A DNA stretch of 64,000 bases from Pseudoscleropodium purum (taxonomy: Eukaryota > Streptophyta > Bryopsida > Hypnales > Brachytheciaceae), in NCBI GenBank assembly GCA_963969395.1, contig OZ017796.1, positions 10,914,501 through 10,978,500 of the forward strand, read 5' to 3'. Under the pieces are notes generated by a model that did no database searches, was not told the origin of the DNA, and saw nothing but the letters and a program-made list of their open reading frames with translations. Below are positions 36,148 through 48,909 of the stretch, piece after piece (position 1 is the stretch's first letter; every line of letters starts with the position of its first letter). The position numbers and the translations under genes are program-made.

Positions 36148-37080
36148 TTAATTTCTAAAGTTCTTTGACTATGTTTCACCAAAAAAACTCCTAAACTGAC
36201 ATTTCTAGTATGAGTACCAAATTTTAGAAAAAGAATTTTTTTTGCACATATACAACCATAGAATCTTGTAGTACACTAGTTTGAGAAGACATGGAAAAAA
36301 TTTCAAAATTTTGCACTATGAGGATGTAAAATATTAGCATTTGAATTGACAAAATTTTCTTTTTAGCCTTGCGAAAATTTGGGCAACTATACTTCACAAG
36401 GACACATTTTTATGAAAAAATGTCCAAAATGGTTGCAAGTCTTGGGACTCATACTTCAAGTCAAATCGTCTACATGCTTGAAAAAATTTAGAAAATTTGG
36501 AATTGTACAAATATAGGAAAGAAATGGGAAATATAAAGAAGTAGGGAATGATTCAAGATACTAAATTGATAAGAATTTAATTATGGAGTTATAAATGTCA
36601 ATCCCAATGGATGCAATGTTGTAATAAACAATCTACATCCTATGAATTATTTTTTCAAAAAATATTAAAAATTGAGTTAAGTAAAGAATTTCAAAGTTTA
36701 TTTTACAGTAGAAAATCCATTACTACCAACAAACAAACAAATCCTCATAACTTTTGACTCATTGATAAAAATGGAATGATTCAAAGCTTTTGACGTGTAT
36801 AGAACTTTAGAAAAATCAATTTCAAATTTTTGTTTCTTTGAAAAGTGATTTTTTCTAATTTGTTCAGACTACCCATTTACGGAAAAAAAAAATAACATAT
36901 TAGGCTATAACTTTTGACTCATATTTTTAAATGTCATGAAATTTAGTGCATATAAAAGATATCCCTTGTGCACACTTTCTACTAAAATTCCAGCTTAAGA
37001 TTTACAAATTCTCGTTTACAATAGCATGCCCAAATTTCTATACAACTTTAAAAAATGCATATGGGTCCTTTAGGGGTTAA
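36148..37080 (-). mobile_element. TTAA element, family B, copy B3
   Basis: Bounded by TTAA at 36148 and 37077. The right terminus read on the minus strand is TTAACCCCTAAAGGACCCAT; the left is TTAATTTCTAAAGTTC. Inside, in reverse, it carries the shared 3' module (ACCATAGAATCTTGTAGTAC) and the family B phrase for GTCAAAAGTTAT repeated three times. 933 bp, no coding frame. Confidence 0.85.
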
Positions 37081-37996
37081 ACCCCATATTGACTCCCAAC
37101 AAGACCCGACCAACCCCAAAAGTTAGTTTTGACAATAGTAACCATGTGGTGTCCTGTATTCAGATGATTTGAGGTCCCTCTTCCTTTACTGTAGTTAAAA
37201 CTGAGACAGCTGCCAAGTGTGGGCAAGTCAAGAACGTCTCTTCAATAAAAAAACATACAACAAAAATGTTGAAGAGTGGACTGCCCTTGGAAGCAACAGC
37301 TTTGGACCCAACATGGGTCCTTCCTCCACCGGCAAGCTTGACTATGCATGGCCGAAAATTTCTCCCCTAAGGTCATGTTGCCTCGTCAAATTTCTTTTTA
37401 ATAATGCCTTACCCTTACAGTTGGCCAATAGTAGGGTATGGAATCCAATGTAGAATGACTGCAAACTATACCTTGTGTGTATGGGGCAAACAATATGCAA
37501 AAACAAATCTTCTTTAATCCAAGATAATAATTGAAAATACTGTACATGCATACCCCTGTAGTACAACAAGAATAATTGACCTTTTTCACTGCTCTAGACC
37601 TGATTAGGATATCCAATTCATCTTTGAAATTCTAGAATTTGTACCTTTTTCTTTTAAAACATTCAGAGAACCGGGGATAACGTATGGAATAGTTGGACCA
37701 CAGAAAAGCAAAGTATTTTGCAAGTTACATAGATGGAGATGGAATCATGGTATCATTGATGTGCATGGTTTGTTTTGTTTGTGTAGGTGTACCAGTGTTA
37801 CTAGAATGAATGGGAAGTGGTCCAATGACGGAAGCTTGTTAGGGAAAAGGAGACCAAAGGCGAGGACGTTGCTAGCGTGGGAATAAGGTGAACCCCCTCC
37901 CCTGCCGCCGATCCACCGACTTGATGCCTCCATCCCACCCACCCACCCGCCCGCCACCATCATCATATCCCAGAAGTCTTCTGTGAGTCTTTCTTC

Positions 37997-38164
37997 TTAG
38001 CTTCCAGCTTCCAACTTCTTGGAGTTGTTGGACATTTGCTTGGTGAGGAAGCTTACGACACTCTTGCTCTGCAGTCCATCTGGCATGATGGATGGAAACA
38101 GTCCACCGGCCATAGACGACCGACTCATGGACGGAGGTTTGGCTTGCACTCCACTGCACTCCAT
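37997..38164 (-). CDS. Candidate 55-codon small protein, family not recognised
   Basis: On the minus strand a (GA)n-rich leader (38181-38220) is followed by GAAGAAG and an ATG. The 55-residue product starts MECSGVQAKPPS, is rich in serine and basic residues, contains GGLFPSIMPDGLQSK and ends KKLEAGS. It has no signal peptide or membrane segment. Known: (GA)n tracts immediately upstream of start codons are common in plant leaders. Against it, a longer frame (37872-38204) overlaps in another phase, no paralogue is visible, and there is no spliced continuation. I call it a candidate on leader structure and composition only. Confidence 0.25.
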   Translation of the reverse strand: MECSGVQAKPPSMSRSSMAGGLFPSIMPDGLQSKSVVSFLTKQMSNNSKKLEAGS

Positions 38165-38180
38165 CTTCTTCACATCCAAT

Positions 38181-38220
38181 CTCTTCTCTCTCTCTCTCTC
38201 TCATTCATCTCTCTCTCTCA
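38181..38220. repeat. TC/GA microsatellite
   Basis: CTCT run interrupted by one CATT; on the minus strand it forms the GA-rich leader of the 55-codon frame. Confidence 0.8.
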
Positions 38221-38865
38221 AGAGCGAGGACAGCACAGAGGTCCACAAACTGATTACAAAGCCAGCTTGCAATCCTCAATCATTTGGAAAAAACAAACTC
38301 CTCCCTGATTCCAATGCAAACACACTCCTCATCAAAGAATAAACAAAAAACAACAACCAAAACAACGGGAAACTATGGAAAAAACTGAGAAACAACTTGG
38401 TCCCTGGAGAGTCACGTCTCCTTCCCCAGACATTCATTGTTATACCCAAAAATCTCTTCTCCGTTCCTCTCTTCTCTCCCTGACCCAAGCAAAAATCTCT
38501 CACATCAATCTGTCTGTTTATATATTAATTAAATCATGTAAGTTACTGTGCAGTACAGAAACTTGATGTTGGCGTCACGCAATTTTGTTTTTGAGACTTG
38601 AAGATTTCTTCAGTTTTGTTTTGTTTTGATCTCCATGGAACTCTATTTCGTTGTTGAACTTACACATGGAAATTTGAAATTGTTGAGCGCTGCGAAGACG
38701 GACAACTGAAGCCAGTGTCTGATGAACCACAGGCAGAAATCAAATAGAATCAAATCGAATAAGAATGATCCTTTCTGCAGCTCCGCTGCTGCGAAGTATG
38801 TTCCAAGCTCAAATTGCAACTTCAAGGTCTTGAGCCCCCTAAAGGACTGGAAAGATCTTTGTTGA

Positions 38866-38895
38866 CTGGGAATTGGGTGTCTGGGAATTGGGTGA
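38866..38895 (+). repeat. 15 bp tandem duplication
   Basis: CTGGGAATTGGGTGT followed directly by CTGGGAATTGGGTGA. Confidence 0.8.
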
Positions 38896-38936
38896 CATTC
38901 ACACGGTCTAAATGTCTAATAAGTTGGTGAGTTTCG

Positions 38937-38955
38937 GAGGGAGGGAGGGAGGGAA
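38937..38955 (+). repeat. GGGA microsatellite
   Basis: Four to five GGAG/GGGA units in a row. Confidence 0.75.
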
Positions 38956-39339
38956 GAAAGCTTGGGACCATTTCCATTGGCTTCATCAGGACTTCCGTTG
39001 ACGCAAGCGGAACAGACAGGAAACTACGGAGCAACGACGACAGGGCTTTCTATCCGGAACGTCAGTGTGAACAGGGGTTGAGGAGGGAGAGGACTTTACA
39101 CAAGGGACCAAGAGTGGGGGTGGATAATTCCCTTGGTCTTGGACCTTCATCAAGAGCCAACGATGTGCAGTGAACTTAGACCAAAGAAGGTGGGGGATTT
39201 CTTTTTTTATAATGTTGATTTCTAAGAAAGAAAGGTAGATTTGATCATTTATTCTTTCTTTCACTTGTGTTCTATCTGTCTTTTTCGCTTTTCTTCTTTT
39301 CTATCCTCTCTCTCCGCTAATTTTTTATTTTCTCTTCTC

Positions 39340-39802
39340 CTAGAGTGAACGTTTGTATAAAAAAATAGAACAAACTTTGTAGAAAAGATAAAAGGAATTT
39401 TGAAATTTTGCACACGAAAAGTGTGCAATATTTGCAAGAGGAGAAAGTGGAATTGTTGGTTGGCAAAAGTGTAGGGGGAGATTCATAAAAGGCAAGGAAG
39501 GCAACTTTATGACAAAACTATTTATGACTTTTTGTGAAAATATTGGTATCAATATTGGACTTGAACTAATGAATTGCTTTTAGTTCGACAATGAAACAAA
39601 ACTACTTCTAAAATATAGTTTCTTCTTTCTAAATGGAGGTAAAAGCATCATGAAACTTAATAAAGGCAATTCTCACTTTAGAAAATTCAACAAGTTCATG
39701 TAGACTTTTCTAATTCCTATAAAATATAGAAGTTTGTTCTAGGAAGATTACATCAACTATAGGATTGAAATAGAAGATAGGAAGAAGAACCTTGAAACTT
39801 AT
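39340..39802. other. AT-rich intergenic, nothing recognised
   Basis: No coding frame or terminal repeats noticed. Confidence 0.3.
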
Positions 39803-40310
39803 TTAACCCCTAAAGGACCGAGGCACATTTCAACAAAATTGCAAAAAATTGACTCTTCATAGGGCAATGAAAAAAAAATGATTTCTTTTACCAAAATCAA
39901 ACCGTACAAATTTGTACTAGACTACTATGTGAATGTGTGGGAAAAAAATTAATTTCGTAAACTTTGACCTCATTGATTGAAAGATTATAATATTTGAAGT
40001 AAGAAAAAAAAATTCCAACCTTGCCCAATAGGGGCATAGGGCTAACAGACTTTAATTCTTGCAATGAGATTTTTTTTCACTATACATGCTTATTTTTTTC
40101 ACATTTGCATGTGAATAACATTCATGCCAAATTTTAATGTTATAGGAGTTTTTCACATAGTACTTGATGCTAACTAGATTACCCAAAAAGTTTAGGGCAA
40201 CATATACAATTTTAAATCTAGGGACTAAACTGGAAAAATATTCTTTCCCATTGAAGAGGTACATGTTCACACCTTGTGTCAAATTTTCATGAACATCCAA
40301 TCACAATTGA
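39803..40310 (-). mobile_element. TTAA element, family C, copy C2 (one end lost)
   Basis: Starts TTAACCCCTAAAGGACCGAG followed by GCACATTT, the same terminus found in reverse at the right end of C1 (27395-27425). Inside, GATTGAAAGATTATAATATTTG and TTCACACCTTGTGTCAAATTTTC match C1 in reverse order. The far terminus is not recognisable. Confidence 0.7.
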
Positions 40311-40515
40311 TTTTGTAATAAACTTCTAAAGATTTTACTTAATGTCTATGGTATATATTATTTTAAGGAGTCTGCACAAAGATTAGTATGTTGCATGACA
40401 CCAAGATATCCATATAATATAACATCTAAGGCAGGCAACAAATCTTTTATCCTAATCTCAATGTTAGGAGGCAATTATCTAATATGCAACATTGCCTAAA
40501 TAAAAAAATATTTAA
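40311..40515. other. AT-rich spacer with an orphan TTAA-type start
   Basis: Ends at TTAAACCCCCAAAG (40512), a family B-like terminus followed by a GTGCTTTTTGAG phrase. No corresponding 3' end was found downstream. Confidence 0.35.
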
Positions 40516-43500
40516 ACCCCCAAAGTTCTTTATGTGCTTTTTGAGCAAAACTGCCCAAGACAACATATGTTGAAAATGAAGTAAAAGAGGTCAAATTTGT
40601 GATCTCCTTTACAATTTGTAACCCTATAAATTGTATCTAATTTGAATGTCTATTTTTCCACCAATTTCCAAAGCTTAATTCTTTAGCATCTCCAAGAACT
40701 TAATGTTCCAATTAGTACATTAAGTTTTTTTCTAATTGTTCCTAAATATGGAGTTTTAACTTTGAAACATTTTAAGAAAAAATGGTTGTCTTCTACTACC
40801 TAATGACTTTCATAGCATGTTAAAGAAATTGAGTTGTAAATCCATGAAAAAAATAACAAGAAAAAAACCTTTGTTATCATCTTTTAATAATCACTATGCA
40901 TAAAGATGTATAAGAAAATAGAAATAAGTAAATTACTAATAAATCTAGCATGGAATTGAAATAGGTCAATCCCAATAATGAAAATGTTGTAGAAAAACAC
41001 ATGAATACTCTACACATTTAGTTTTCAAAAACTATGAAAAATGAGTTTATAAAGAAAACTCATGGATTCATTTTTCAAAGGAAGGGGGATTTCATGATTG
41101 TTGGCAAAAGAGAATTTTTCATATCTTTTACATCACTCATTGTAATAGAATGAACAAAGGCTTTTTTGTACATATGAATCTATTCTTACTATTAGATATT
41201 TTTATTTTTATACTTTTTTTTCTTACCTCAAAATTGAAAAAAATTGAAAAACCATGCTAATTTCTAAACACAAACTTGTTTTTTTGCAAATGGATTTGTT
41301 GGAAAGCTAGAAGAAATTCTATTCAACATAAAAGTTTTAGAAAATATTGTCAAAACCTAAATTCACAATAACTTATCCAAAAAAGAAAAACCTGCATGAA
41401 TTAATGAAAGACTTTAGGATTGAATAAATTTATAATTGGAGCTCCACTTTTCTCTACGCAACCAATGATGACCTAGTCAATGTTTCAATCTTTTATGATA
41501 AAAATTATTAGAGATTTGATCCAAAGAGATGATGATTTTTAGTGTTTTTTTTATGTGTTTTGTAGATTTTCACACATATATCAAAGCCTCAAAAAAACAA
41601 TCATCATTACCAGCCTTGAAAAATGGAGAGAACTTCCTAATGTTGAGGCACTTCTACAAACATACCTTTGTCAAGGAGATGATATAAAGAGCAACTCTTT
41701 AGTAGGATAGAAAATGTGATGTCCTTGGCATTAGCTATTGCAAAGAGCCTACTCAAGAATGTGTTATTTTGTTGCATGACATTGGCATACTAGTAAGAGT
41801 CATCCTTGTGGCTTAGCAACAAATCAATCTTCCAATCATGACTTAACCTCAAAAAGCTACCACCTTGCAAAAACAAGATGTAGATGGTATATGATTGTTG
41901 GAGAACAAAATTAAAAGTATCAGTAGGTCAGAAAATTGTAGATCTCAAGCCAAGCACAAAAGAATAGCTACTAAACAAAATTATGTATGGTGAAACCCTT
42001 CTAAAAGCTTGTAATCTAATCCAAAATCCTTTAAGAAACCCTAGTTACAAAGAAAGAAAAAAGTTTCTTTTTAAATTTTATCTATTTTATTCATAAATTT
42101 ATTTAAACGTACAATAATCATGAGACAAATAAATATTCAAATATTTAGCTTCAAAAAATTCTTCACTGATATAATTATTATATAATAATTATAAATGTAA
42201 ACACTAAAAGATTAATGAATATAAAAAAACAAGCACAAACTTTTTTGTAGTGTTTGAAAGGCCATACAAATTATTTGATGCAATAGTCATGGCTGACATT
42301 AATACTTTTCATTTTGGAAATGACTTTATTCAATAGTGGATTCACTTTTTGAGCTTCATATTATGATTTTGGTCTTATCTATTCACACCTAGGGTATTCA
42401 ATATTTGTCAAAAATAGATATAGGTATATAAGATTGAAAATATCACCTAAGCCAATTATGACTTAAAGGTCATCCATAAAATTATTATTTTTGATTAAAA
42501 CTAAATTAAAATAAGTAAATTAGTTATCATATTTTTTGATTGATAATAATTTGTTATGCTTTAATCTTTGAAGAACTAGAAGTTTATTTTGGACTTTTGC
42601 ATTCTATAGCAACCAATTGTATAACTAAAAGCACTTATTTATGTAAAATCATTTTTGAAAGGATATGTGTTATATATTACTAGATTTCTAGCACCCCTAA
42701 CTTTGTACCTAGTTTGACTTAATAATTGTAAAATGAATGAAATGTGCGTTTCATTTCAAATGTAGAATCTAAAGAAAACATTTGTTTTGATCAATTTTTA
42801 AATCCAAGAATAAGATCATAAAGCTAATGTTTTAAAGTATATTGTAGCAAAAAAATTAAGTGATTCAATTCATTGATTGTTAGAAATTTCCTTCAAACTT
42901 TGAATAATTTTTTTTCAATATCACCATATGACTTTGCATATACATAGTTCATTTTTCAATGTTTAAAAAAAAATGATCATATTTGACAATTTGTGAAAGT
43001 TATTCCCTTGCTTTGAAAACTACTAAATTCACCTTAAAAAAGTTTCATAAAAAAATACATAAAAGTATGAAAGCATAAAAGTATTTTTTGATGCTAAGAC
43101 TTGCTTGAATTGAGGATACAAATACTAACTTGGAGATTGTTTTGTAACCACCAATCCAAATCCTATGAAATTAGTCTTGCATTCAAGACAATCCTTGTAT
43201 TCATCTATATATGCAAAAATTTTAATGTAGGATAAGAAAATTTGGTATCAAAATTTCCATCTTAGAATTGATTAAAGACAACAAATACTCAATTATTAAA
43301 TGTTAAATTTTATAATTAAAAAATATAATTTAATCATATTGTAAAAAATATAATTAAAATAAGGTTCCAAATTTTATATCATTAGAATTAATGAAGAACA
43401 TTGCATGTGTTCATTGCAACCTAAATAAAATTAGCCATTAGAGAATCTTCATATGACCTACTTAAAAAAACCTTAAAAAAACATGACATTCAAAGTGGAC

Positions 43501-45351
43501 AATCATATCAGAATGGAAGGAATGTAAGGCTTTAATTGATGGCTTTCAAACAAAATTTGTGAACAATGACTTATAGATCACATCCATATGGGTGGATCTA
43601 TCATTGCATTAAAACGCATTTACATATATTTGGGTGATTGCAAAAAAATTATTATTTGAATTTTTTGCCTTGTATTTAAAAAAATTTAAGAGTACTTTAA
43701 AATTAGGAAAACATCTAAGAAGAAGAAACTATGGCTAATGTTTAGACCTCAAAAATGTTATACTACTTGGAAAGATTAAATATAAATTTTTTTCTCATTA
43801 GGAGAATAAAAATAGTGCAAAATCTTTAAAAAAAAACATTTAGATTCAAGTTACAGTCCTTAAAAGAACAAAGTACAATTCAAGCAAGCAAAAATTGTTT
43901 TAAATAACCACTTTCTAGGATAGAGAGAAATAAAGGTTTGTTTTCAAATAAAATAAAAAATCACACGTCAAAATTTATCATGTACTACTATAATAATGTA
44001 GAAAAAATCCCTAAACTTTAACTATATAGATTGAAAGATTGTAGTCTTTGAAGTTAGTTTTCCAACCTTGTCCAACAATATCAATTGACTTTCAACTCTT
44101 CCTAGAGTGATATTTTGCATTATATATAAATTTTGGGAGAGATACCTATACCATGTTAGTGTTAGTTAAAATCTTGCTAATTTAAAAAAATAGAAGACCA
44201 AAGAATTTTGTCCATTTTGACCAAAAAACTCAAGATAGCATAACTTTCGATTTGGGCACCTATAGTAATTGGAATTAAAAAAACATATTTGTATGCCCTT
44301 ACTATGTGTCAATTTTAAAAATATCCATTCAAAATGACTTCATACTTAAAAACCTTCCCAATCTTCCAATTATTTTTAACACAATAGTGTTTGAATTGAA
44401 TTGGCAAGAAACAATCTTAAATATATTGAAAAGCAATTAGAGATTGACATATAATTTTTCCAAAGATGGAAAAGTTGTGAACTGCTCTAATTGCATACAT
44501 TATTGTGAAATGCATTTTATTTACATCCTTATTATATGTTGATTTATCCTAATGACATAAAATAATATATTTTCCTTCTTTGATTATTTATTTGGCAAGG
44601 ACATTTTTCAAATCAAACAAAGCAAAATTAAGAATTTTTGTAATACTTAAAGTGGTAATGAATATAAATGGTTGGTTATATTACTAAATTTTTTTTTTCA
44701 AGAATTTAAGCCAAATAGATCAAAGTGATTATATTTAGCTTCTTACATTAAAGGAGTTTTAGAGGACATACATCCTATAATGTTTAGTCAAAAATTGGTT
44801 GCAATCAATTTTCAATTGCCCTTTCTATGTAGAAAATCCATTTTTGATTTCTCTTCTTATTAAATTGTTAAAAATTTCAACCTTGGGAGCAATTTGAAAA
44901 TTCAAAGTATTAAAAAGTGAAAGAAATGTTTGTATAGTGTGGAGAGTTTGGTGGTATATTTCATTTTTATAGCAAATTGACATAGCTTCTTATTTAAAGA
45001 CTCTATTTTTGAGAATTTGTATCATATATTTTTTATGCAAAGCCTATCTTAAAACCAATGAATGGTATATGGTGGCAATAATATTAAAGACTTAATTCCC
45101 CAATTGTGAGTCTTACATTCACATTCATTTTTGAAAGCATTTTAATGCAAATAACAAATTAGCCTTCTAAATACATTACTAACTTTTGATGGTTTGGATT
45201 TAAACTTTGAGATTACTATGAATAGAAGCGCATACAAAAATCAATTTCACTAGACTCAAAATATCTAAATTTAGACTTTGGAAAACTAAAATAGCACATG
45301 CTAGAAGCAAGTTAAAAGACAAAAATTGTAGAGAGCCTTAATAACTTATAC
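40516..45351. other. AT-rich intergenic with worn repeat fragments
   Basis: Very AT-rich, no frame of interest. It contains family starts without a matching other end: a B-like start at 40512 (TTAAACCCCCAAAGTTC) and an A-like minus end at 42561 (TTAATCTTTGAAGAACTAG). A family C fragment lies at about 43960-44360. The rest shows the same vocabulary in decayed form but no boundaries I can defend. Confidence 0.45.
43960..44360 (-). mobile_element. TTAA element, family C, fragment
   Basis: Matches the minus-strand order of copy C2: a block with TGTACTACTATAATAATG, then GATTGAAAGATTGTAGTCTTTGAAGT, CCAACCTTGTCC, and further on GCATAACTTTCGATTTGGGCAC. Neither TTAA end is recognisable. Confidence 0.5.
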
Positions 45352-47490
45352 TTATCTCTTGAAGTTCTTAGACTTTTCTTCCATAAAAAAAGCACTCAAA
45401 ACTACCATTTCTATAGCAAAGAGCTAATTAATTTTATTGAATTTTCTAATATCTCGCCATAATAAGAAATTTCAGAAACTTGTCCTTATAGATCGCAAGA
45501 TATTTGGATATAAAGTAAAGAACATATTTTTTCACCTTGTGTAATTAGATTATAAGGCTTTGAATCTTCTTAGCTTCAAATTTTTGCACTACCAATATTG
45601 AATTTACAAACTTTATGTTAAACAATCGAGTTGAGAGTTTAGAAAAACAAATTAAAAAAGATAGCCTTGAATTTCATTCTTTAAAAAATTGTTATGAAGG
45701 TACAAGATTGAAGGCAAAATTAGGTTGTTAATAGCTTTAAAATGGAATTGAGAGACATTTATTCTAATGATAAAATTGTTCTAGCAAATATACTAAGCCT
45801 TGTAGAAGTTTTTCTTTATAAAAATTGGATATAAAAACAAATCCAATATATTAGTTTCTCAAAAAGACGTTATAATTGCCTACAATACAATGATTTTTGC
45901 ATCACTAATTTAAAATTTTGAATGAAATGAATAAAAACTTTCCGTATTGTCCCACCCTTTAGTGACACTTACCACTTCAAAGGTCACCTTCAAGTGCTTC
46001 TTAGAGCACTTAACTTTTAGTGATACCAAAGGTCACAATGTCCTAACACTTCACATGCAACACTAGGTTCTAAGTCTATATATGGGGTTTTCCATTCCTC
46101 TATGACTTCCAACTCTTACTTCCAACACTTAACTCCTACAATACACCATGTATGTCATTTGATGACATATGGCATTATGGCAGAACTTCCATTGACGTTC
46201 AATTACTAGGTAGTGGCACTATTCCTCCACCAATGCTAACCACCCTTGAATGGGACCCAATTCCCTATTAGGCCTAATCCATCTCATTTCGGGATTCACC
46301 AATCAAGACTCATATTGTGACCTAATGTAGAGCAAGACACCATTCAACAAGTATAAAGAGTGTACAAGGACTTAATAGAAATACAAAGGCAATGATGAAA
46401 TCTCAACACCAACCAAACTGAGGCTCACTGCAATACCATTCAGAAGTGAAGAAAGAGACTCCTCCTCCTCTTACTAGTCTATGTGGGATTTTGCAACCTC
46501 TCCCTATTCTAAGGTACTCCAGGAACATCCAAGACACTCCCCATCTTGAAAGACCACCTGATTCCATATTGTTTCTCTAAAATTGGATCTCTAAAGACCT
46601 TTTGATTTTTCTATCCAGATATTTTTTTAGCTCTAGATTCCAAATCTAGAGTGCAAGCCTATTTTTGCAATCTATTCTTTCCAAAAATCACCATAGACTA
46701 CTCACTTCTTCCAATCCCAACAAGTATTAAAGAAGTTATGGCCCTCCAAAGATCCATGTTCCTTGGAAATGTAGTTCTCCATGATCCTCTCTTCTTTGTA
46801 TGTCTAATTTTTTTTAATTTCATAACTGATTTCCTTGTCATACTTAGCATTATAAAAATTCAATTTCATTAGTTTACCAATGATATACAGCATGCCATGC
46901 TTGACCCAAGGGATCATTCCAAATCCCCTACTCCTACATACCACACCTCATTGCACTGTTGAAACATTACCAACTTTAAAGAGCCATAATTTTTTACTCC
47001 CAACTTGAATCTTTGTGTTCATTATATCCATAGATGCCCCTTCTCACTAGCTTTCTAAGCATGTGTAGCATGCTACCCAATTCATCTCAATTAAAGCACT
47101 ACAACATTATGTTTGCTTAGGACTCTACATTTCCTTCACCTAGCTAGTCTCTTGCAAGGCTTGAAAAGTCACTCCCAATGCCCCCCTTGCTCACTAAGGT
47201 GGCACAAGCATGCCTCACAGTGAAGGTCATGACACATATAGATAAAAATATAATCTATAGAAAACAAATTCTTGAAATATTTTTTTTACTTGATAAGCTT
47301 TATTTTGTGCAAAAGATAGCATATCTTTTGTTACTAAGCACTAATTGAAATATAAATGATATTCCCATAAAACAAACATATTCTCTATCTTAAAAGAAAT
47401 TTCAAACAATAATGACAAAAATTAAGATTGCAAGAGCCTACCCAAAATCTATTTTGTTTCTTGTAGGGACACTAGGACTTTAGAGGTGAA
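45352..47490 (-). mobile_element. TTAA element, family A, copy A6, split by an LTR-like insertion
   Basis: The left part 45352-45947 begins TTATCTCTTGAAGTTCTTAG and runs in minus family A order, including AAAACTACCATTTCTATAGC and the TTTCCGTAT phrase. The right part resumes at AGATAAAAATATAAT (47239) and ends GGACTTTAGAGGTGAA. The two parts join exactly where copies A1 (9151) and A3 (24168) are continuous. Without the insert the element is about 850 bp. Confidence 0.75.
45948..47233. mobile_element. Solo-LTR-like insertion inside A6
   Basis: Begins TGTCCCACCC and ends GGTCATGACA, so it has TG...CA ends with a TGTC/GACA inverted pair. It is bounded by CGTAT (45943-45947) and CATAT (47234-47238), a 5 bp duplication with one mismatch. 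The empty site is present in copy A1 (CGTAT once at 9155). 1,286 bp, no coding frame, and a TATA-like TATATAT at 46077. These are the marks of a single LTR left after recombination. I cannot assign copia or gypsy. Confidence 0.75.
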
Positions 47491-48177
47491 GACTTTAGGG
47501 TCCCCCAAATGGAACAAAGGAAATTTTGTATTAATAGCATGACAAAATGTAGCATGCTAGGAGTATGAATTTCCTTTCATGAAAATGATTTATTGGAACT
47601 CTCTAAATTTTTGTCTTTTAGATAGCTTCTAGCATAGCCTATTTTTTGTATCCAAAGTCTAAATCTAGATATTTTTATAGTATTTACTAAAATAATTTTT
47701 TTTTTTAAATAATTTTTAAAATTATAGTAATTTGAAGTTCCAAGTCCACATCAATCAAAAGTTACTAATGTCATTAGGGCCACTAAAATTCTATAGTAGA
47801 AAAGTGCATTACTCAAGAATTTTAGGGAAATGGAGCAATATGATTGGAGCAAATTTCATTCTTTATCAAATTAGATTTATACTATGCCTAAGACTTGTTT
47901 AGTGGAAAACCTCAAGTATGAATGAAAAAATGACATGGCTACCTATGTGGCAGCACTTTTTGTAAGGGAAGTTTTCTATAGGGCAAGTTTCATGGGTGGC
48001 CTCGCCCCTTGAATAAAAAACTTGATCTCTAGATAACTCCAACTTCATTAAAGTATTATTTCTTGCAACAAATCTAATTGGATAGATTTGCCCTCATATA
48101 TTGCTCTCACTTTGCCATGCAAAACCTTCATGATTGTAGCAAAATTGCTACTCCAAAAAACCTATAATATGATATTA
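47491..48177. other. AT-rich intergenic, nothing recognised
   Basis: No coding frame or terminal repeats noticed. Confidence 0.35.
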
Positions 48178-48720
48178 GTGCCGCTTTACATCTAGAGTCC
48201 AAGTCAATTTATTGTATCAAAGGCCAAGAATCCTCACCTATGATTGGACAAAACACAAAAATGGTTCGAATTCCTTTACACCTAGGAGTTGGGCCAATTT
48301 GGTGAAATGAATTTTTTAATCAAAAAAGATATGATGTGACATGGTTTGAGCTCATTGAATTGGGTGCACCCAAAATGCAAGGCTAATTCTTAACCTATGA
48401 GCCAATGTCAAATTTTAATTAAAAAAATTTCTTTTATAAAATGTTTTTTTTTTCAACAAATCAGATCTATTGGGTTTTGTGCAATTAGTCTTTAGATATA
48501 AAGTGGCCCTGAAAATTTCAACCCCCTCTCTTTCCTTTCTAGTTTTTTTTAAATTGGCCCAGCTTCTTGGCTTCACCACCTTTACATATAGGAGAATTGG
48601 TCCACATCATAATCTTATTATAATGAGTAGTTGAGACTAGTCTTCAACTCAAAAGGAGCTAAAATTTGGTGCAATCAACCTTAAGGAAAATTGGCCCAAT
48701 TCTAGATGTAAAGCAACTCT
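48178..48720. mobile_element. Inverted-repeat DNA element H with repeated subterminal motif
   Basis: The left end GCTTTACATCTAGAGTCC and the right end, on the minus strand, GCTTTACATCTAGAATTGGG match over about 30 bp including flanks. Worn copies of the same TTTACAYCTAGGAGTTGGGCC motif occur inside at about 48274-48300 and 48580-48600. 543 bp, no coding frame. Non-autonomous DNA transposon; no clear target duplication. Confidence 0.6.
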
Positions 48721-48909
48721 TATTATGTATTGAATATAAACAACAATAGAATTCTTCACTCCTCATAATGAAATGAATAAGTATCTAATATATATACAAA
48801 AATCAATCATATTTTGTGTTCTAAATGCAAAAGACAAGCTATTTATATACATATGGGATACTAGTAGGTAAAATAGTCCATGTGGAATATGTAAATTAGA
48901 ATGAATAGG
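48721..48909. other. AT-rich spacer
   Basis: Nothing recognised between two inverted-repeat elements. Confidence 0.3.

Larger units (their letters stand above)
37081..39339. other. GC-richer single-copy island with a possible small minus-strand gene
   Basis: Contains several simple repeats (CCCACC/CCGCC run at 37931-37958, TC run at 38181-38220, GGGA run at 38937-38955) and many short frames. The arrangement on the minus strand (TATA-like TATATAA near 38523, purine-rich leader, then a short frame) looks gene-like. Nothing here matches a family I know. Confidence 0.35.
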
